Shown here piece by piece: positions 8,959 to 21,876 of a stretch of DNA of 64,000 nucleotides. The notes under the pieces were generated by a model that saw nothing but the letters and a program-made list of their open reading frames with translations, made no database searches and had not been told where the DNA came from. This stretch comes from Hydractinia symbiolongicarpus. Its lineage: Eukaryota; Cnidaria; Hydrozoa; Anthoathecata; Hydractiniidae. Position numbers and translations under genes: made by a program. How positions within the stretch are numbered: the stretch's first letter is position 1; every line of letters begins with the position of its first letter. The stretch covers positions 28,398,001 to 28,462,000 of the forward strand of contig NC_079884.1 of the NCBI RefSeq assembly GCF_029227915.1. The letters run 5' to 3'.

Positions 8959-11900
8959 CGTCACATATTCGTACCAACATTTATTTAGTGATTTTCTTCC
9001 AATATTACTAAGTTGTATTGCTTTTAACAGTGAAACGGTTGACTGTGGGAATTAATAGAACTGATTCTGGACTGCAACCTTATAAATGCGATAAATGAGC
9101 CAATTGGTCTCCAAGGAATAACATTCTTCTTAATTTGACATGATTGCCGGAATTAATCGATTACATTAGGCTCTGTGGTAGCGCTTTATTTAAAAATTTA
9201 GATAAATAAGTCTTTTCTTACTGTGCGACCAATCCTGGCCGTTAGCAAGCACTAAATAAGTAGGAACAGTTCCAAAGACTACATTTCATTGACGTTCCAG
9301 CGGTATAAATCCGTTTCAGTTACAACTGTTGCGTCACATATTCGTACCAACATGCATTTAGCCATAGTATTCGGATATTACTAGGTTGCATCGCTTTTAA
9401 CAGTGAAACGATTGACTGTGGGACTTAATTGAACTGATTTTTTCACTGTGACCTTATAAATGTGAAAGTGAGACAATTGTTCTTCAAGAAATAACACTCT
9501 TCTTAATTTTCATGATTGCCGAAACTCAGCGATTACACTGGGCACTGTGGTAGCAATTCATTTAAAAATTAAGATAAAAAATTCAGTTTTTACTGTGGGA
9601 CCAATCCAAGCCGTTAGCGCGAGCTGAAGAAATAGAGACAGTTTCAAATACTACATTTCATTGACTTTCTAACGGTGTCAGTCCGTTTGAGTTACAACGG
9701 TTGCGTCACATATTCGTACCAACATGTATTTAGCGATAGTTTTCGGATATTACTAGGTTGCATCGCTTTTAACAGTGAAACGCTTGACTGTGAGACTTAA
9801 TTAAACTGATTTTGGACTTTGACCTTATAAATGTGATAAATGAGCTAAATTGACTACAAGAAATAACATTCTTCTTAATTTGACATGATTGCTGGACCTC
9901 AGCGATTACACTGGGCGCTGTGGTAGCGCTTTATTAAAAAATTAAGATAAATAAGTCATTTTTTACTGTGGGCCAAATCCTGGCCGTTAGCTCGCGCTGA
10001 AGAAATAGAGACAGTTTCAAAAATTACATTTCATTTACTTTCTAACGGTGTCAATCCGTTTGAGTTACAACAGTTGCGTCACATATTCGTACCACCATGT
10101 ATTTAGTGATTTTCTTCCGATATTACTAAGTTGTATTGCTTTTAACAGTGAAACGATTGACTGTGGGACTTATTTGAACTGATTTTGGACTTTGACCTTA
10201 TAAATGTGATAAATGAGCCAGTTTGACTACAAGAAATAACATTCTTCTTAATTTGACATGATTGGTGGAACCCAGCGATTGCACTGGTAGCTGTGCTAGC
10301 GCTTTATTAAAAAATTAAGATAAATAAGTCTTTTCTTACTGTGCGACCAATCCTAGCCGTTAGCTCGCGCTGAAGAAAGAAAGACAGTTTCAAAAACTAC
10401 ATTTTATTTACTTTCTAACGGTGTCAATCCGTTTGAGTTACGACGGTTGCGTCACATATTCGTACCAACATGTATTTAGCGATATTTTTCCGCTATTACT
10501 AGGTTGCATCGCTTTTAACAGTGAAACGATTGACTGTGGAAATTAACAGAACTGTTTAAGGACTTTGACCTTATAAATGTGATGAATGAGCCAGTTTGAC
10601 TACAAGAAATAACATTCTTCTTAATTTGACATGATTACCGAAACTCAGCGATTACACTGGGCGCTGTGGTAGCGCTTTATTAAAAAATTAAGATAAATAA
10701 GTCATTTTTTACTGTGGGACCAATCCTAGCCGTTAGCTCGCGCTGAAGAAATAGAGACAGTTTCAAAAACTACATCTCACTGACTTTCTAACGGTGGCAG
10801 TCCGTTTGAGTTACAACAGTTGCGTCACATATTCGTACCAACATTTATTTAGTGATTTTCTTCCATTATTACTAAGTTGTATTGCTTTTAACAGTGAAAC
10901 GATTGACTGTGGGAATTAATAGAACTGATTCTGGACTGCGACCTTATAAATGCGATAAATGAGCCAATTGGTCTCCAAGGAATAATATTCTTCTTAATTT
11001 GACATGATTGCCGGAATTCATCGATTACATTAGGCTCTGTGGTAGCGCTTTATTTAAAAATTTAGATAAATAAGTCTTTTCTTACTGTGTGACCAATCCT
11101 GGCCGTTAGCAAGCACTAAATAAGTAGGAACAGTTCCAAAGACTACATTTCATTGACGTTCCAGCGGTGTAAATCCGTTTCAGTTACAACTGTTGCGTCA
11201 CATATTCGTACCAACATGCATTTAGCCATAGTATTCGGATATTACTAGGTTGCATCGCTTTTAACAGTGAAACGATTGACTGTGGGACTTAATTGAACTG
11301 ATTTTTTCACTGTGACCTTATAAATGTGAAAGTGAGACAATTGGACTTCAAGAAATAACACTCTTCTTAATTTTCATGATTGCCGAAACTCAGCGATTAC
11401 ACTGGGCACTGTGGTAGCAATTCATTTAAAAATTAAGATAAAAAATTCAGTTTTTACTGTGGGACCAATCCAAGCCGTTAGCGCGAGCTGAAGAAATAGA
11501 GACAGTTTCAAATACTACATTTCATTGACTTTCTAACGGTGTCAGTCCGTTTGAGTTACAACGGTTGCGTCACATATTCGTACCAACATGTATTTAGCGA
11601 TAGTTTTCGGATATTACTAGGTTGCATCGCTTTTAACAGTGAAACGCTTGACTGTGAGACTTAATTAAACTGATTTTGGACTTTGACCTTATAAATGTGA
11701 TAAATGAGCTAAATTGACTACAAGAAATAACATTCTTCTTAATTTGACATGATTGCTGGACTTCAGCGATTACACTGGGCGCTGTGGTAGCGCTTTATTA
11801 AAAAATTAAGATAAATAAGTCATTTTTTAATGTGGGACAAATCCTGGCCGTTAGCTCGCGCTGAAGAAATAGAGACAGTTTCAAAAACTACATTTCATTT

Positions 11901-12685
11901 ACTTTCTAACGGTGACAATCCGTTTGAGTTACAACAGTTGCGTCACATATTCGTACCACCATGTATTTAGTGATTTTCTTCCGATATTACTAAGTTGTAT
12001 TGCTTTTAGCAGTGAAACGATTGACTGTGGGACTTATTTGAACTGATTTTGGACTTTGACCTTATAAATGTGATAAATGAGCCAGTTTGACTGCAAGAAA
12101 TAACATTCTTCTTAATTTGACATGATTGGTGGAACCCAGTGATTGCACTGGTAGCTGTGCTAGCGCTTTATTAAAAAATTAAGATAAATAAGTCATTTTT
12201 TACTGTGGGACCAATCCTAGCCGTTAGCTCGCGCTGAAGAAAGAAAGACAGTTTCAAAAACTACATTTTATTTACTTTCTAACGGTGTCAATCCGTTTGA
12301 GTTACGACGGTTGCGTCACATATTCGTACCAACATGTATTTAGCGATATTTTTCCGCTATTACTAGGTTGCATCGCTTTTAACAGTGAAACGATTGACTG
12401 TGTTACTTAATTGAACTAACTTTGGACTGTGACCTGATAAATGTAAAAAATGGGACAATTGGTCTCCAAGAAATAACATTCTTCTTAATTTGACATGATT
12501 GCCGGACTCAGCGATTACACTGAGCGCTGTGGTAGCGCTTCATTTAAAAATTTAGATAAAAAATTCAGTTTTTACTGTGGGACCAATCCAAGCCGTTAGC
12601 GCGCGGTGAAGAAATAGAGACAGTTTCAAATACTACATTTCATTGACTTTCTAACGGTGTCAGTCCGTTTGAGTTGCAACGGTTG
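8959..12685. repeat. 1864-bp pentameric higher-order repeat, two copies
   Basis: Units 8959, 9332, 9704, 10077, 10450 repeat as 10823, 11196, 11568, 11941, 12314. Shared rare variants support the pairing: CAACATGCATTTAGCC in units 9332/11196, GATTGGTGGAACCCAG in 10077/11941, and GAGTTACGACGG in 10450/12314. The fifth units diverge after about 10,537: 10450 continues GGAAATTAACAG and 12314 continues GTTACTTAATTG. Confidence 0.85.
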
Positions 12686-15600
12686 GGTCACATATTCGTA
12701 CCAACATGTATTTAGCGATAGTTTTCGGATATTACTAGGTTGCATCGCTTTTAACAGTGAAACGCTTGACTGTGAGACTTAATTAAACTGATTTTGGACT
12801 TTGACCTTATAAATGTGATAAATGAGCTAAATTGACTACAAGAAATAACATTCTTCTTAATTTGACATGATTGCTGGAACTCAGCGATTACACCGGGCGC
12901 TGTGGTAGCGCTTTATTAAAAAATTAAGATAAATAAGTCATTTTTTACTGTGGGACCAATCCTGGCCGTTAGCTCGCGCTGAAGAAATAGAGACAGTTTC
13001 AAAAACTACATTTCATTTACTTTCTAACGGTGTCAATCCGTTTGAGTTATAACAGTTGCGTCACATATTCGTACCACCATGTATTTAGTGATTTTCTTCC
13101 GATATTACTAAGTTGTATTGCTTTTAACAGTGAAACGATTGACTGTGGAAATTAACAGAACTGATTCTGGACTGCGACCTTATAAATGTGATAAATGAGA
13201 CAATTGGTCTCCAAGGAATAACATTCTTCCTAATTTGGCATGATTGCTGGAATTCATCGATTACATTAGGCTCTGTGATAGCGCTTTATTTAAAAATTTA
13301 GATAAATAAGTCTTTTCTCACTGTGGAACCAATCCTGGCCGTTAGCACGCGCTAAATAAATAGGAACAGTTCGAAAGACTACATTTCATTGACTTTCTAG
13401 CGGTATAAATCTGTTTCAGTTACTACGGTTGCGTCACATATTCGTACCAACATGTATTTAGCCATAGTATTCCGATATTACTAGGTTGCATCGCTTTTAA
13501 CAGTAAAACGCTTGACTGTGGGACTTAATTGAACTGATTTTGGACTTAGACTTTACAAATGTGATAAATGAGCCAGTTTGACTACAAGGAATAACATTCT
13601 TCTTAATTTGACATGATGGCTGGAACTCAGCGATTACACTGGGCGCTGTGGTAGCGCTTTATTAAAAAAATAAGATAAATAAATCATTTTTTACTGTGGG
13701 ACCAATCCTAGCCGTTAGCGCGCTGAAGAAATAGAGACAGTTTTAAAAACTACATTTCATTTACTTTCTAACGGTGTCAATCCGTTTGAGTTACAACGGT
13801 TGCGTCAGATATTCAAACCAACATGTATTTAGCGATAGTATTCGGATACTACTAGGTTGCATCGCTTTTAACAGTGAAACGCTTGACTGTGGGACTTAAT
13901 TGAACTGATTAAGGACTTTGACCTTATAAATGTGATAAATGAGCCAGTTTGACTACAAGAAATAACATTCTTCTTAATTTGACATGATTGCCGAAACTCA
14001 GCGATTACACTGGGCGCTGTGGTAGCGCTTTATTAAAAAATTAAGATAAATAAGTCATTTTTTACTGTGGGAAAAATCCTAGCCGTTAGCTCGCGCTGAA
14101 GAAATAGAGACAGTTTTAAAAACTACCTTTCATTGACTTTCTAACGGCGTCAATCCGTTTGAGTTACAACGGTTTCGTCACATATTCGTACCAACATGTT
14201 TTTGGTGATTTTCTTCCGATATTACTAAGTGGTATTGCTTTTAACAGTGAAACGATTGACTAGGGGACTTAATTAAACTGATTTTGGACTGTGACCTTAT
14301 AAATGTGAAAGTGAGACAATTGGACTTCATGAAATAACATTCTTCTTAATTTGACATGATTGCCGAAACTCAGCGATTACATTGGCGCTGTGGTAGCGAT
14401 TCATTTAAAAATTAAGATAAAAAATTCAGTTTTTACTGTGGGACCAATCCTAGCCGTTAGCGTGCTGAAGAAATAGAGACAGTTTCAAATACTACATTTC
14501 ACTGACTTTCTAACGGTGTCAGTCCGTTTAAGTTACACCGGTTGCGTCACATATTCGTACCAACATGTATTTGGGGATTTTCTTCCGATATTACTAAGTT
14601 GTATTGCTTTTAACAGTGAAACAATTGACTGTGGGAATAAATAGAACTGATTCTGAACTGTGACCTTATAAATGTGATAAATGAGCCAATTGGTTTCCAA
14701 AGAATAACATTCTTCTTAATTTGACATGATTGCTGGAATTCAGCGATTACATTAGCCTCTGTGGTAGCGCTTTATTTAAAAATTTAGATAAATAAGTCTT
14801 TTCTTACTGTGGGATCAATCCTGGCCGTTAGCAAGCGCTAAATAAATAGGAACAGTTCCAAAGACTACATTTCACTGACTTCCTAGCGGTATAAATCCGT
14901 TTGAGTTACAACGGTTGCGTCACATATTCGTACAAACATGTATTTAGCCATAGTATTCGGATATTACTAGGTTGCATCGCTTTTAACAGTGAAACGCTTG
15001 ACTGTGGGACTTAATTGAACTGATTTTGGACTTTGACCTTATAAATGTGAAAAATGAGTCAGTTTGACTACAAGAAATAACATTCTTCTTAATTTGACAT
15101 GATTGCTGGAACTCAGCGGTTACACTGGGCGCTGTGGTAGCGCTTTATTAAAAAATTAGGATAAATAAGTCATTTTTTACTGTGGGACCAATCCTAGCCG
15201 TTAGCTCGCGCTGAAGAAATAGAGACAGTCTTAAAAAATACCTTTCATTGAATTTCTAACGCTGTCAATCCGTTTGAGTTACAACGGTTTCGTCACATAT
15301 TCGTACCAACATGTATATGGTGATTTTCTTCCGATATTACTAAGTTGTATTGCTTTTAACAGTGAAACGATTGACTGTGGGAAAAAATAGAACTGATTCT
15401 TGACTGTGACCTTATAAATGTGATAAATGATCCAATTGGTGTCCAAAGAATAACATTCTTCTTAATTTGACATGATTGCCGAAATTCATCGATTACATTA
15501 GGCTCTGTGGTAGTGCTTTATTTAAAAATTTAGATAAATAATTCTTTTTTTACTGTGGGACCAATCCTGCCCGTTAGCACGCGCTGAATAAACAGGAGCA

Positions 15601-15700
15601 GTTTCAAAGACTACATTTCATTGACTTTCTCGCGGTATGAATCTGTTTGAGTTACAACGGTTGTGTCACAAATTCGTACCAACATGTATTTAGCGATATT
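10510..15700. repeat. Segmental duplication, copy 1 (offset 5958 bp)
   Basis: Unit starts 10823, 11196, 11568, 11941, 12314, 12686, 13059, 13432, 13803, 14176 and 14545 all recur exactly 5958 bp later, with the same irregular spacings (372, 373, 373, 371, 373, 369). Private variants recur too: TTGGGTCAC at 12686/18644, GAGTTATAACAG before 13059/19017, AGATATTCAAACC at 13803/19761, and GACTAGGGGAC in 14176/20134. The copies differ by scattered substitutions and by one 255-bp unit present only in copy 2. Confidence 0.88.
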
Positions 15701-16490
15701 TTTCCGCTATTACTAGGTTGCATCGCTTTTAACAGTGAAACGATTGACTGTGTTACTTAATTGAACTAACTTTGGACTGTGACCTGATAAATGTAAAAAA
15801 TAGGACAATTGGTCTCCAAGAAATAACATTCTTCTTAATTTGACATGATTGCCGGACTCAGCGATTACTCTGAGCGCTGTGGTAGCGCTTCATTTAAAAA
15901 TTTAGATAAAAAATTCAGTTTTTACTGTGGGACCAATCCAAGCCGTTAGCGCGCTGTGAAGAAATAGAGACAGTTTCAAATACTACATTTCATTGACTTT
16001 CTAACGGTGTCAGTCCGTTTGAGTTACAACGGTTGCGTCACATATTCGTACCAACATGTATTTAGCGATAGTTTTCGGATATTACTAGGTTGCATCGCTT
16101 TTAACAGTGAAACGCTTCACTGTGAGACTTAATTAAACTGATTTTGGACTTTGACCTTATAAATGTGATAAATGAGCTAAATTGACTACAAGAAATAACA
16201 TTCTTCTTAATTTGACATGATTGCTGGAACTCAGCGATTACACTGGGCTCTGTGGTAGCGCTTTATTAAAAATTAAGATAAATAAGTCATTTTTTACTGT
16301 GGGACCAATCCTGGCCGTTAGCTCGCGCTGAAGAAATAGAGACAGTTTCAAAAACTACATTTCATTTACTTTCTAACGGTGTCAATCCGTTTGAGTTACA
16401 ACAGTTGCGTCACATATTCGTACAACCATGTATTTAGTGATTTTCTTCCGATATTACTAAGTTGTATTGCTTTTAACAGTGAAACGATTG
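15700..16490. repeat. Bridge block copied from 12,350-13,140
   Basis: Between the two 5958-bp copies lies a block matching 12,350-13,140 at an offset of 3350 bp (3349 after a lost A near 16268). It includes the uncommon GACTGTGTTACTTAATTG. Its left end is a switch inside unit 15664, after CAACATGTATTTAGCGATA. Its right end is a switch inside unit 16408, at GAACTGTTTAAGG, which is otherwise found at 10,55x. Confidence 0.75.
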
Positions 16491-19400
16491 ACTGTGGAAA
16501 TTAACAGAACTGTTTAAGGACTTTGACCTTATAAATGTGATGAATGAGCCAGTTTGACTACAAGAAATAACATTCTTCTTAATTTGACATGATTACGGAA
16601 ACTCAGCGATTACACTGGGCGCTGTGGTAGCGCTTTATTAAAAAATTAAGATAAATAAGTCATTTTTTACTGTGGGACCAATCCTAGCCGTTAGCTCGCG
16701 CTGAAGAAATAGAGACAGTTTCAAAAACTACATCTTACTGACTTTCTAACGGTGGCAGTCCGTTTGAGTTACAACAGTTGCGTCACATATTCGTACCAAC
16801 ATTTATTTAGTGATTTTCTTCCATTATTACTAAGTTGTATTGCTTTTAACAGTGAAACGATTGACTGTGGGAATTAATAGAACTGATTCTGGACTGCGAC
16901 CTTATAAATGCGATAAATGAGCCAATTGGTCTCCAAGGAATAATATTCTTCTTAATTTGACATGATTGCCGGTATTCATCGATTACATTAGGCTCTGTGG
17001 TAGCGCTTTATTTAAAAATTTAGATAAATAAGTCTTTTCTTACTGTGTGACCAATCCTGGCCGTTAGCAAGCACTAAATAAGTAGGAACAGTTCCAAAGA
17101 CTACATTTCATTGATGTTCCAGCGGTATAAATCCGTTTCAGTTACAACTGTTGCGTCACATATTCGTACCAACATGCATTTAGCCATAGTATTCGGATAT
17201 TACTAGGTTGCATCGCTTTTAACAGTGAAACGATTGACTGTGGGACTTAATTGAACTAATTTTTTCACTGTGACCTTATAAATGTGAAAGTGAGACAATT
17301 GGACTTCAAGAAATAACACTCTTCTTAATTTTCATGATTGCCGAAACTCAGCGATTACACTGGGCACTGTGGTAGCGATTCATTTAAAAATTAAGATAAA
17401 AAATTCAGTTTTTACTGTGGGACCAATCCAAGCCGTTAGCGCGAGCTGAAGAAATAGAGACAGTTTCAAATACTACATTTCATTGACTTTCTAACGGTGT
17501 CAGTCCGTTTGAGTTACAACGGTTGCGTCACATATTCGTACCAACATGTATTTAGCGATAGTTTTCGGATATTACTAGGTTGCATCGCTTTTAACAGTGA
17601 AACGCTTGACTGTGAGACTTAATTAAACTGATTTTGGACTTTGACCTTATAAATGTGATAAATGAGCTAAATTGACTACAAGAAATAACATTCTTCTTAA
17701 TTTGACATGATTGCTGGACCTCAGCGATTACACTGGGCGCTGTGGTAGCGCTTTATTAAAAAATTAAGATAAATAAGTCATTTTTTACTGTGGGACAAAT
17801 CCTGGCCGTTAGCTCGCGCTGAAGAAATAGAGACAGTTTCAAAAACTACATTTTATTTACTTTCTAACGGTGTCAATCCGTTTGAGTTACAACAGTTGCG
17901 TCACATATTCGTACCACCATGTATTTAGTGATTTTCTTCCGATATTACTAAGTTGTATTGCTTTTAGCGGTGAAACGATTGACTGTGGGACTTATTTGAA
18001 CTGATTTTGGACTTTGACCTTATAAATGTGATAAATGAGCCAGTTTGACTACAAGAAATAACATTCTTCTTAATTTGACATGATTGGTGGAACCCAGTGA
18101 TTGCACTGGTAGCTGTGCTAGCGCTTTATTAAAAAATTAAGATAAATAAGTCATTTTTTACTGTGGGACCAATCCTAGCCGTTAGCTCGCGCTGAAGAAA
18201 GAAAGACAGTTTCAAAAACTACATTTTATTTACTTTCTAACGGTGTCAATCCGTTTGAGTTACGACGGTTGCGTCACATATTCGTACCAACATGTATTTA
18301 GCGATATTTTTCCGCTATTACTAGGTTGCATCGCTTTTAACAGTGAAACGATTGACTGTGTTACTTAATTGAACTAACTTTGGACTGTGACCTGATAAAT
18401 GTAAAAAATGGGACAATTGGTCTCCAAGAAATAACATTCTTCTTAATTTGACATGATTGCCGGACTCAGCGATTACACTGAGCGCTGTGGTAGCGCTTCA
18501 TTTAAAAATTTAGATAAAAAATTCAGTTTTTACTGTGGGACCAATCCAAGCCGTTAGCGCGCGGTGAAGAAATAGAGACAGTTTCAAATACTACATTTCA
18601 TTGACTTTCTAACGGTGTCAGTCCGTTTGAGTTACAACGGTTGGGTCACATATTCGTACCAACATGTATTTAGCGATAGTTTTCGGATATTACCAGGTTG
18701 CATCGCTTTTAACAGTGAAACGCTTGACTGTGAGACTTAATTAAACTGATTTTGGACTTTGACCTTATAAATGTGATAAATGAGCTAAATTGACTACAAG
18801 AAATAACATTCTTCTTAATTTGACATGATTGCTGGAACTCAGCGATTACACCGGGCGCTGTGGTAGCGCTTTATTAAAAAATTAAGATAAATAAGTCATT
18901 TTTTACTGTGGGACCAATCCTGGCCGTTAGCTCGCGCTGAAGAAATAGAGACAGTTTCAAAAACTACATTTCATTTACTTTCTAACGGTGTCAATCCGTT
19001 TGAGTTATAACAGTTGCGTCACATATTCGTACCACCATGTATTTAGTGATTTTCTTCCGATATTACTAAGTTGTATTGCTTTTAACAGTGAAACGATTGA
19101 CTGTGGAAATTAACAGAACTGATTCTGGACTGCAACCTTATAAATGTGATAAATGAGACAATTGGTCTCCAAGGAATAACATTCTTCCTAATTTGGCATG
19201 ATTGCTGGAATTCATCGATTACATTAGGCTCTGTGATAGCGCTTTATTTAAAAATTTAGATAAATAAGTCTTTTCTCACTGTGGAACCAATCCTGGCCGT
19301 TAGCACGCGCTAAATAAATAGGAACAGTTCGAAAGACTACATTTCATTGACTTTCTAGCGGTATAAATCTGTTTCAGTTACTACGGTTGCGTCACATATT

Positions 19401-20502
19401 CGTACCAACATGTATTTAGCCATAGTATTCCGATATTACTAGGTTGCATCGCTTTTAACAGTAAAACGCTTGACTGTGGGACTTAATTGAACTGATTTTG
19501 GACTTTGACCTGATAAATGTGATTAATGAGCCAGTTTGACTACAAGGAATAACATTCTTCTTAATTTGACATGATGGCTGGAACTCAGCGATTACACTGG
19601 GCGCTGTGGTAGCGCTTTATTAAAAAAATAAGATAAATAAATCATTTTTTACTGTGGGACCAATCCTAGCCGTTAGCGCGCTGAGGAAATAGAGACAGTT
19701 TCAAAAACTACATTTCATTTACTTTCTAACGGTGTCAATCCGTTTGAGTTACAACGGTTGCGTCAGATATTCAAACCAACATGTATTTAGCGATAGTATT
19801 CGGATACTACTAGGTTGCATCGCTTTTAACAGTGAAACGCTTGACTGTGGGACTTAATTGAACTGATTAAGGACTTTGACCTTATAAATGTGATAAATGA
19901 GCCAGTTTGACTACAAGAAATAACATTCTTCTTAATTTGACATGATTGCCGAAACTCAGCGATTACACTGGGCGCTGTGGTAGCGCTTTATTAAAAAATT
20001 AAGATAAATAAGTCATTTTTTACTGTGGGAAAAATCCTAGCCGTTAGCTCGCGCTGAAGAAATAGAGACAGTTTTAAAAACTACCTTTCATTGACTTTCT
20101 AACGGTGTCAATCCGTTTAAGTTACAACGGTTTCGTCACATATTCGTACCAACATGTTTTTGTTGATTTTCTTCCGATATTACTAAGTGGTATTGCTTTT
20201 AACAGTGAAACGATTGACTAGGGGACTTAATTAAACTGATTTTGGACTGTGACCTTATAAATGTGAAAGTGAGACAATTGGACTTCATGAAATAACATTC
20301 TTCTTAATTTGACATGATTGCCGAAACTCAGCGATTACATTGGCGCTGTGGTAGCGATTCATTTAAAAATTAAGATAAAAAATTCAGTTTTTACTGTGGG
20401 ACCAATCCTAGCCGTTAGCGTGCTGAAGAAATAGAGACAGTTTCAAATACTACATTTCACTGACTTTCTAACGGTGTCAGTCCGTTTAAGTTACACCGGT
20501 TG

Positions 20503-21876
20503 CGTCACATATTCGTACCAACATGTATTTGGGGATTTTCTTCCGATATTACTAAGTTGTATTGCTTTTAACAGTGAAACAATTGACTGTGGGAATAAAT
20601 AGAACTGATTCTGAACTGTGACCTTATAAATGTGATAAATGAGCCAATTGGTTTCCAAAGAATAACATTCTTCTTAATTTGACATGATTGCTGGAATTCA
20701 GCGATTACATTAGCCTCTGTGGTAGTGCTTTATTTAAAAATTTAGATAAATAAGTCTTTTCTTACTGTGGGACCATTCCTGGCCGTTAGCACGCGCTGAA
20801 TAAATAAGAACAGTTCCAACGACTACATTTCATTGACTTTCTAGCGGTATAAGTCCGTTTGAGTTACAACGGTTCTGTCACATATTCGTACCAACATGTA
20901 TTTAGCGATGGTATTCGGATATTACTAAGTTGCATCGCTTTTAAAAGGGAAACGCTTGACTGTGGGACTTAATTGAACTGATTTTGGACTTTGACCTTAG
21001 ATAAATAAGTCTTTTCTTACTGTGGGACCAATCCTGGCCGTTAGCAAGCGCTAAATAAATAGGAACAGTTCCAAAGACTACATTTCATTGACTTCCTAGC
21101 GGTATAAATCCGTTTGAGTTACAACGGTTGCGTCACATATTCGTACAAACATGTATTTAGCCATAGTATTCGGATATTACTAGGTTGCATCGCTTTTAAC
21201 AGTGAAACGCTTGACTGTGGGACTTAATTGAACTGATTTTGGACTTTGACCTTATAAATGTGAAAAATGAGTCAGTTTGACTACAAGAAATAACATTCTT
21301 CTTAATTTGACATGATTGCTGGAACTCAGCGATTACACTGGGCGCTGTGGTAGCGCTTTATTAAAAAATTGGGATAAATAAGTCATTTTTTACTGTGGGA
21401 CCAATCCTAGCCGTTAGCTCGCGCTGAAGAAATAGAGACAGTCTTAAAAAATACCTTTCATTGAATTTCTAACGCTGTCAATCCGTTTGAGTTACAACGG
21501 TTTCGTCACATATTCGTACCAACATGTATTTGGTGATTTTCTTCCGATATTACTAAGTTGTATTGCTTTTAACAGTGAAACGATTGACTGTGGGAATAAA
21601 TAGAACTGATTCTTGACTGTGACCTTATAAATGTGATAAATGAGCCAATTGGTGTCCAAAGAATAACATTCTTCTTAATTTGATATGATTGCCGAAATTC
21701 ATCGATTACATTAGGCTCTGTGGTAGTGCTTTATTTAAAAATTTAGATAAATAATTCTTTTTTTACTGTGGGACCAATCCTGCCCGTTAGCACGCGCTGA
21801 ATAAACAGGAGCAGTTTCAAAGACTACATTTCATTGACTTTCTCGCGGTATGAATCTGTTTGAGTTACAACGGTTG
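20503..21876. repeat. Third copy of the 1374-bp tetramer
   Basis: Unit lengths 373, 255, 373, 373 with the same subtype order as 62-1435, including the TTTAAGTTACACCGG first unit and the 255-bp second unit. It lies 20,441 bp from the first copy and 19,067 bp from the second. Confidence 0.88.
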
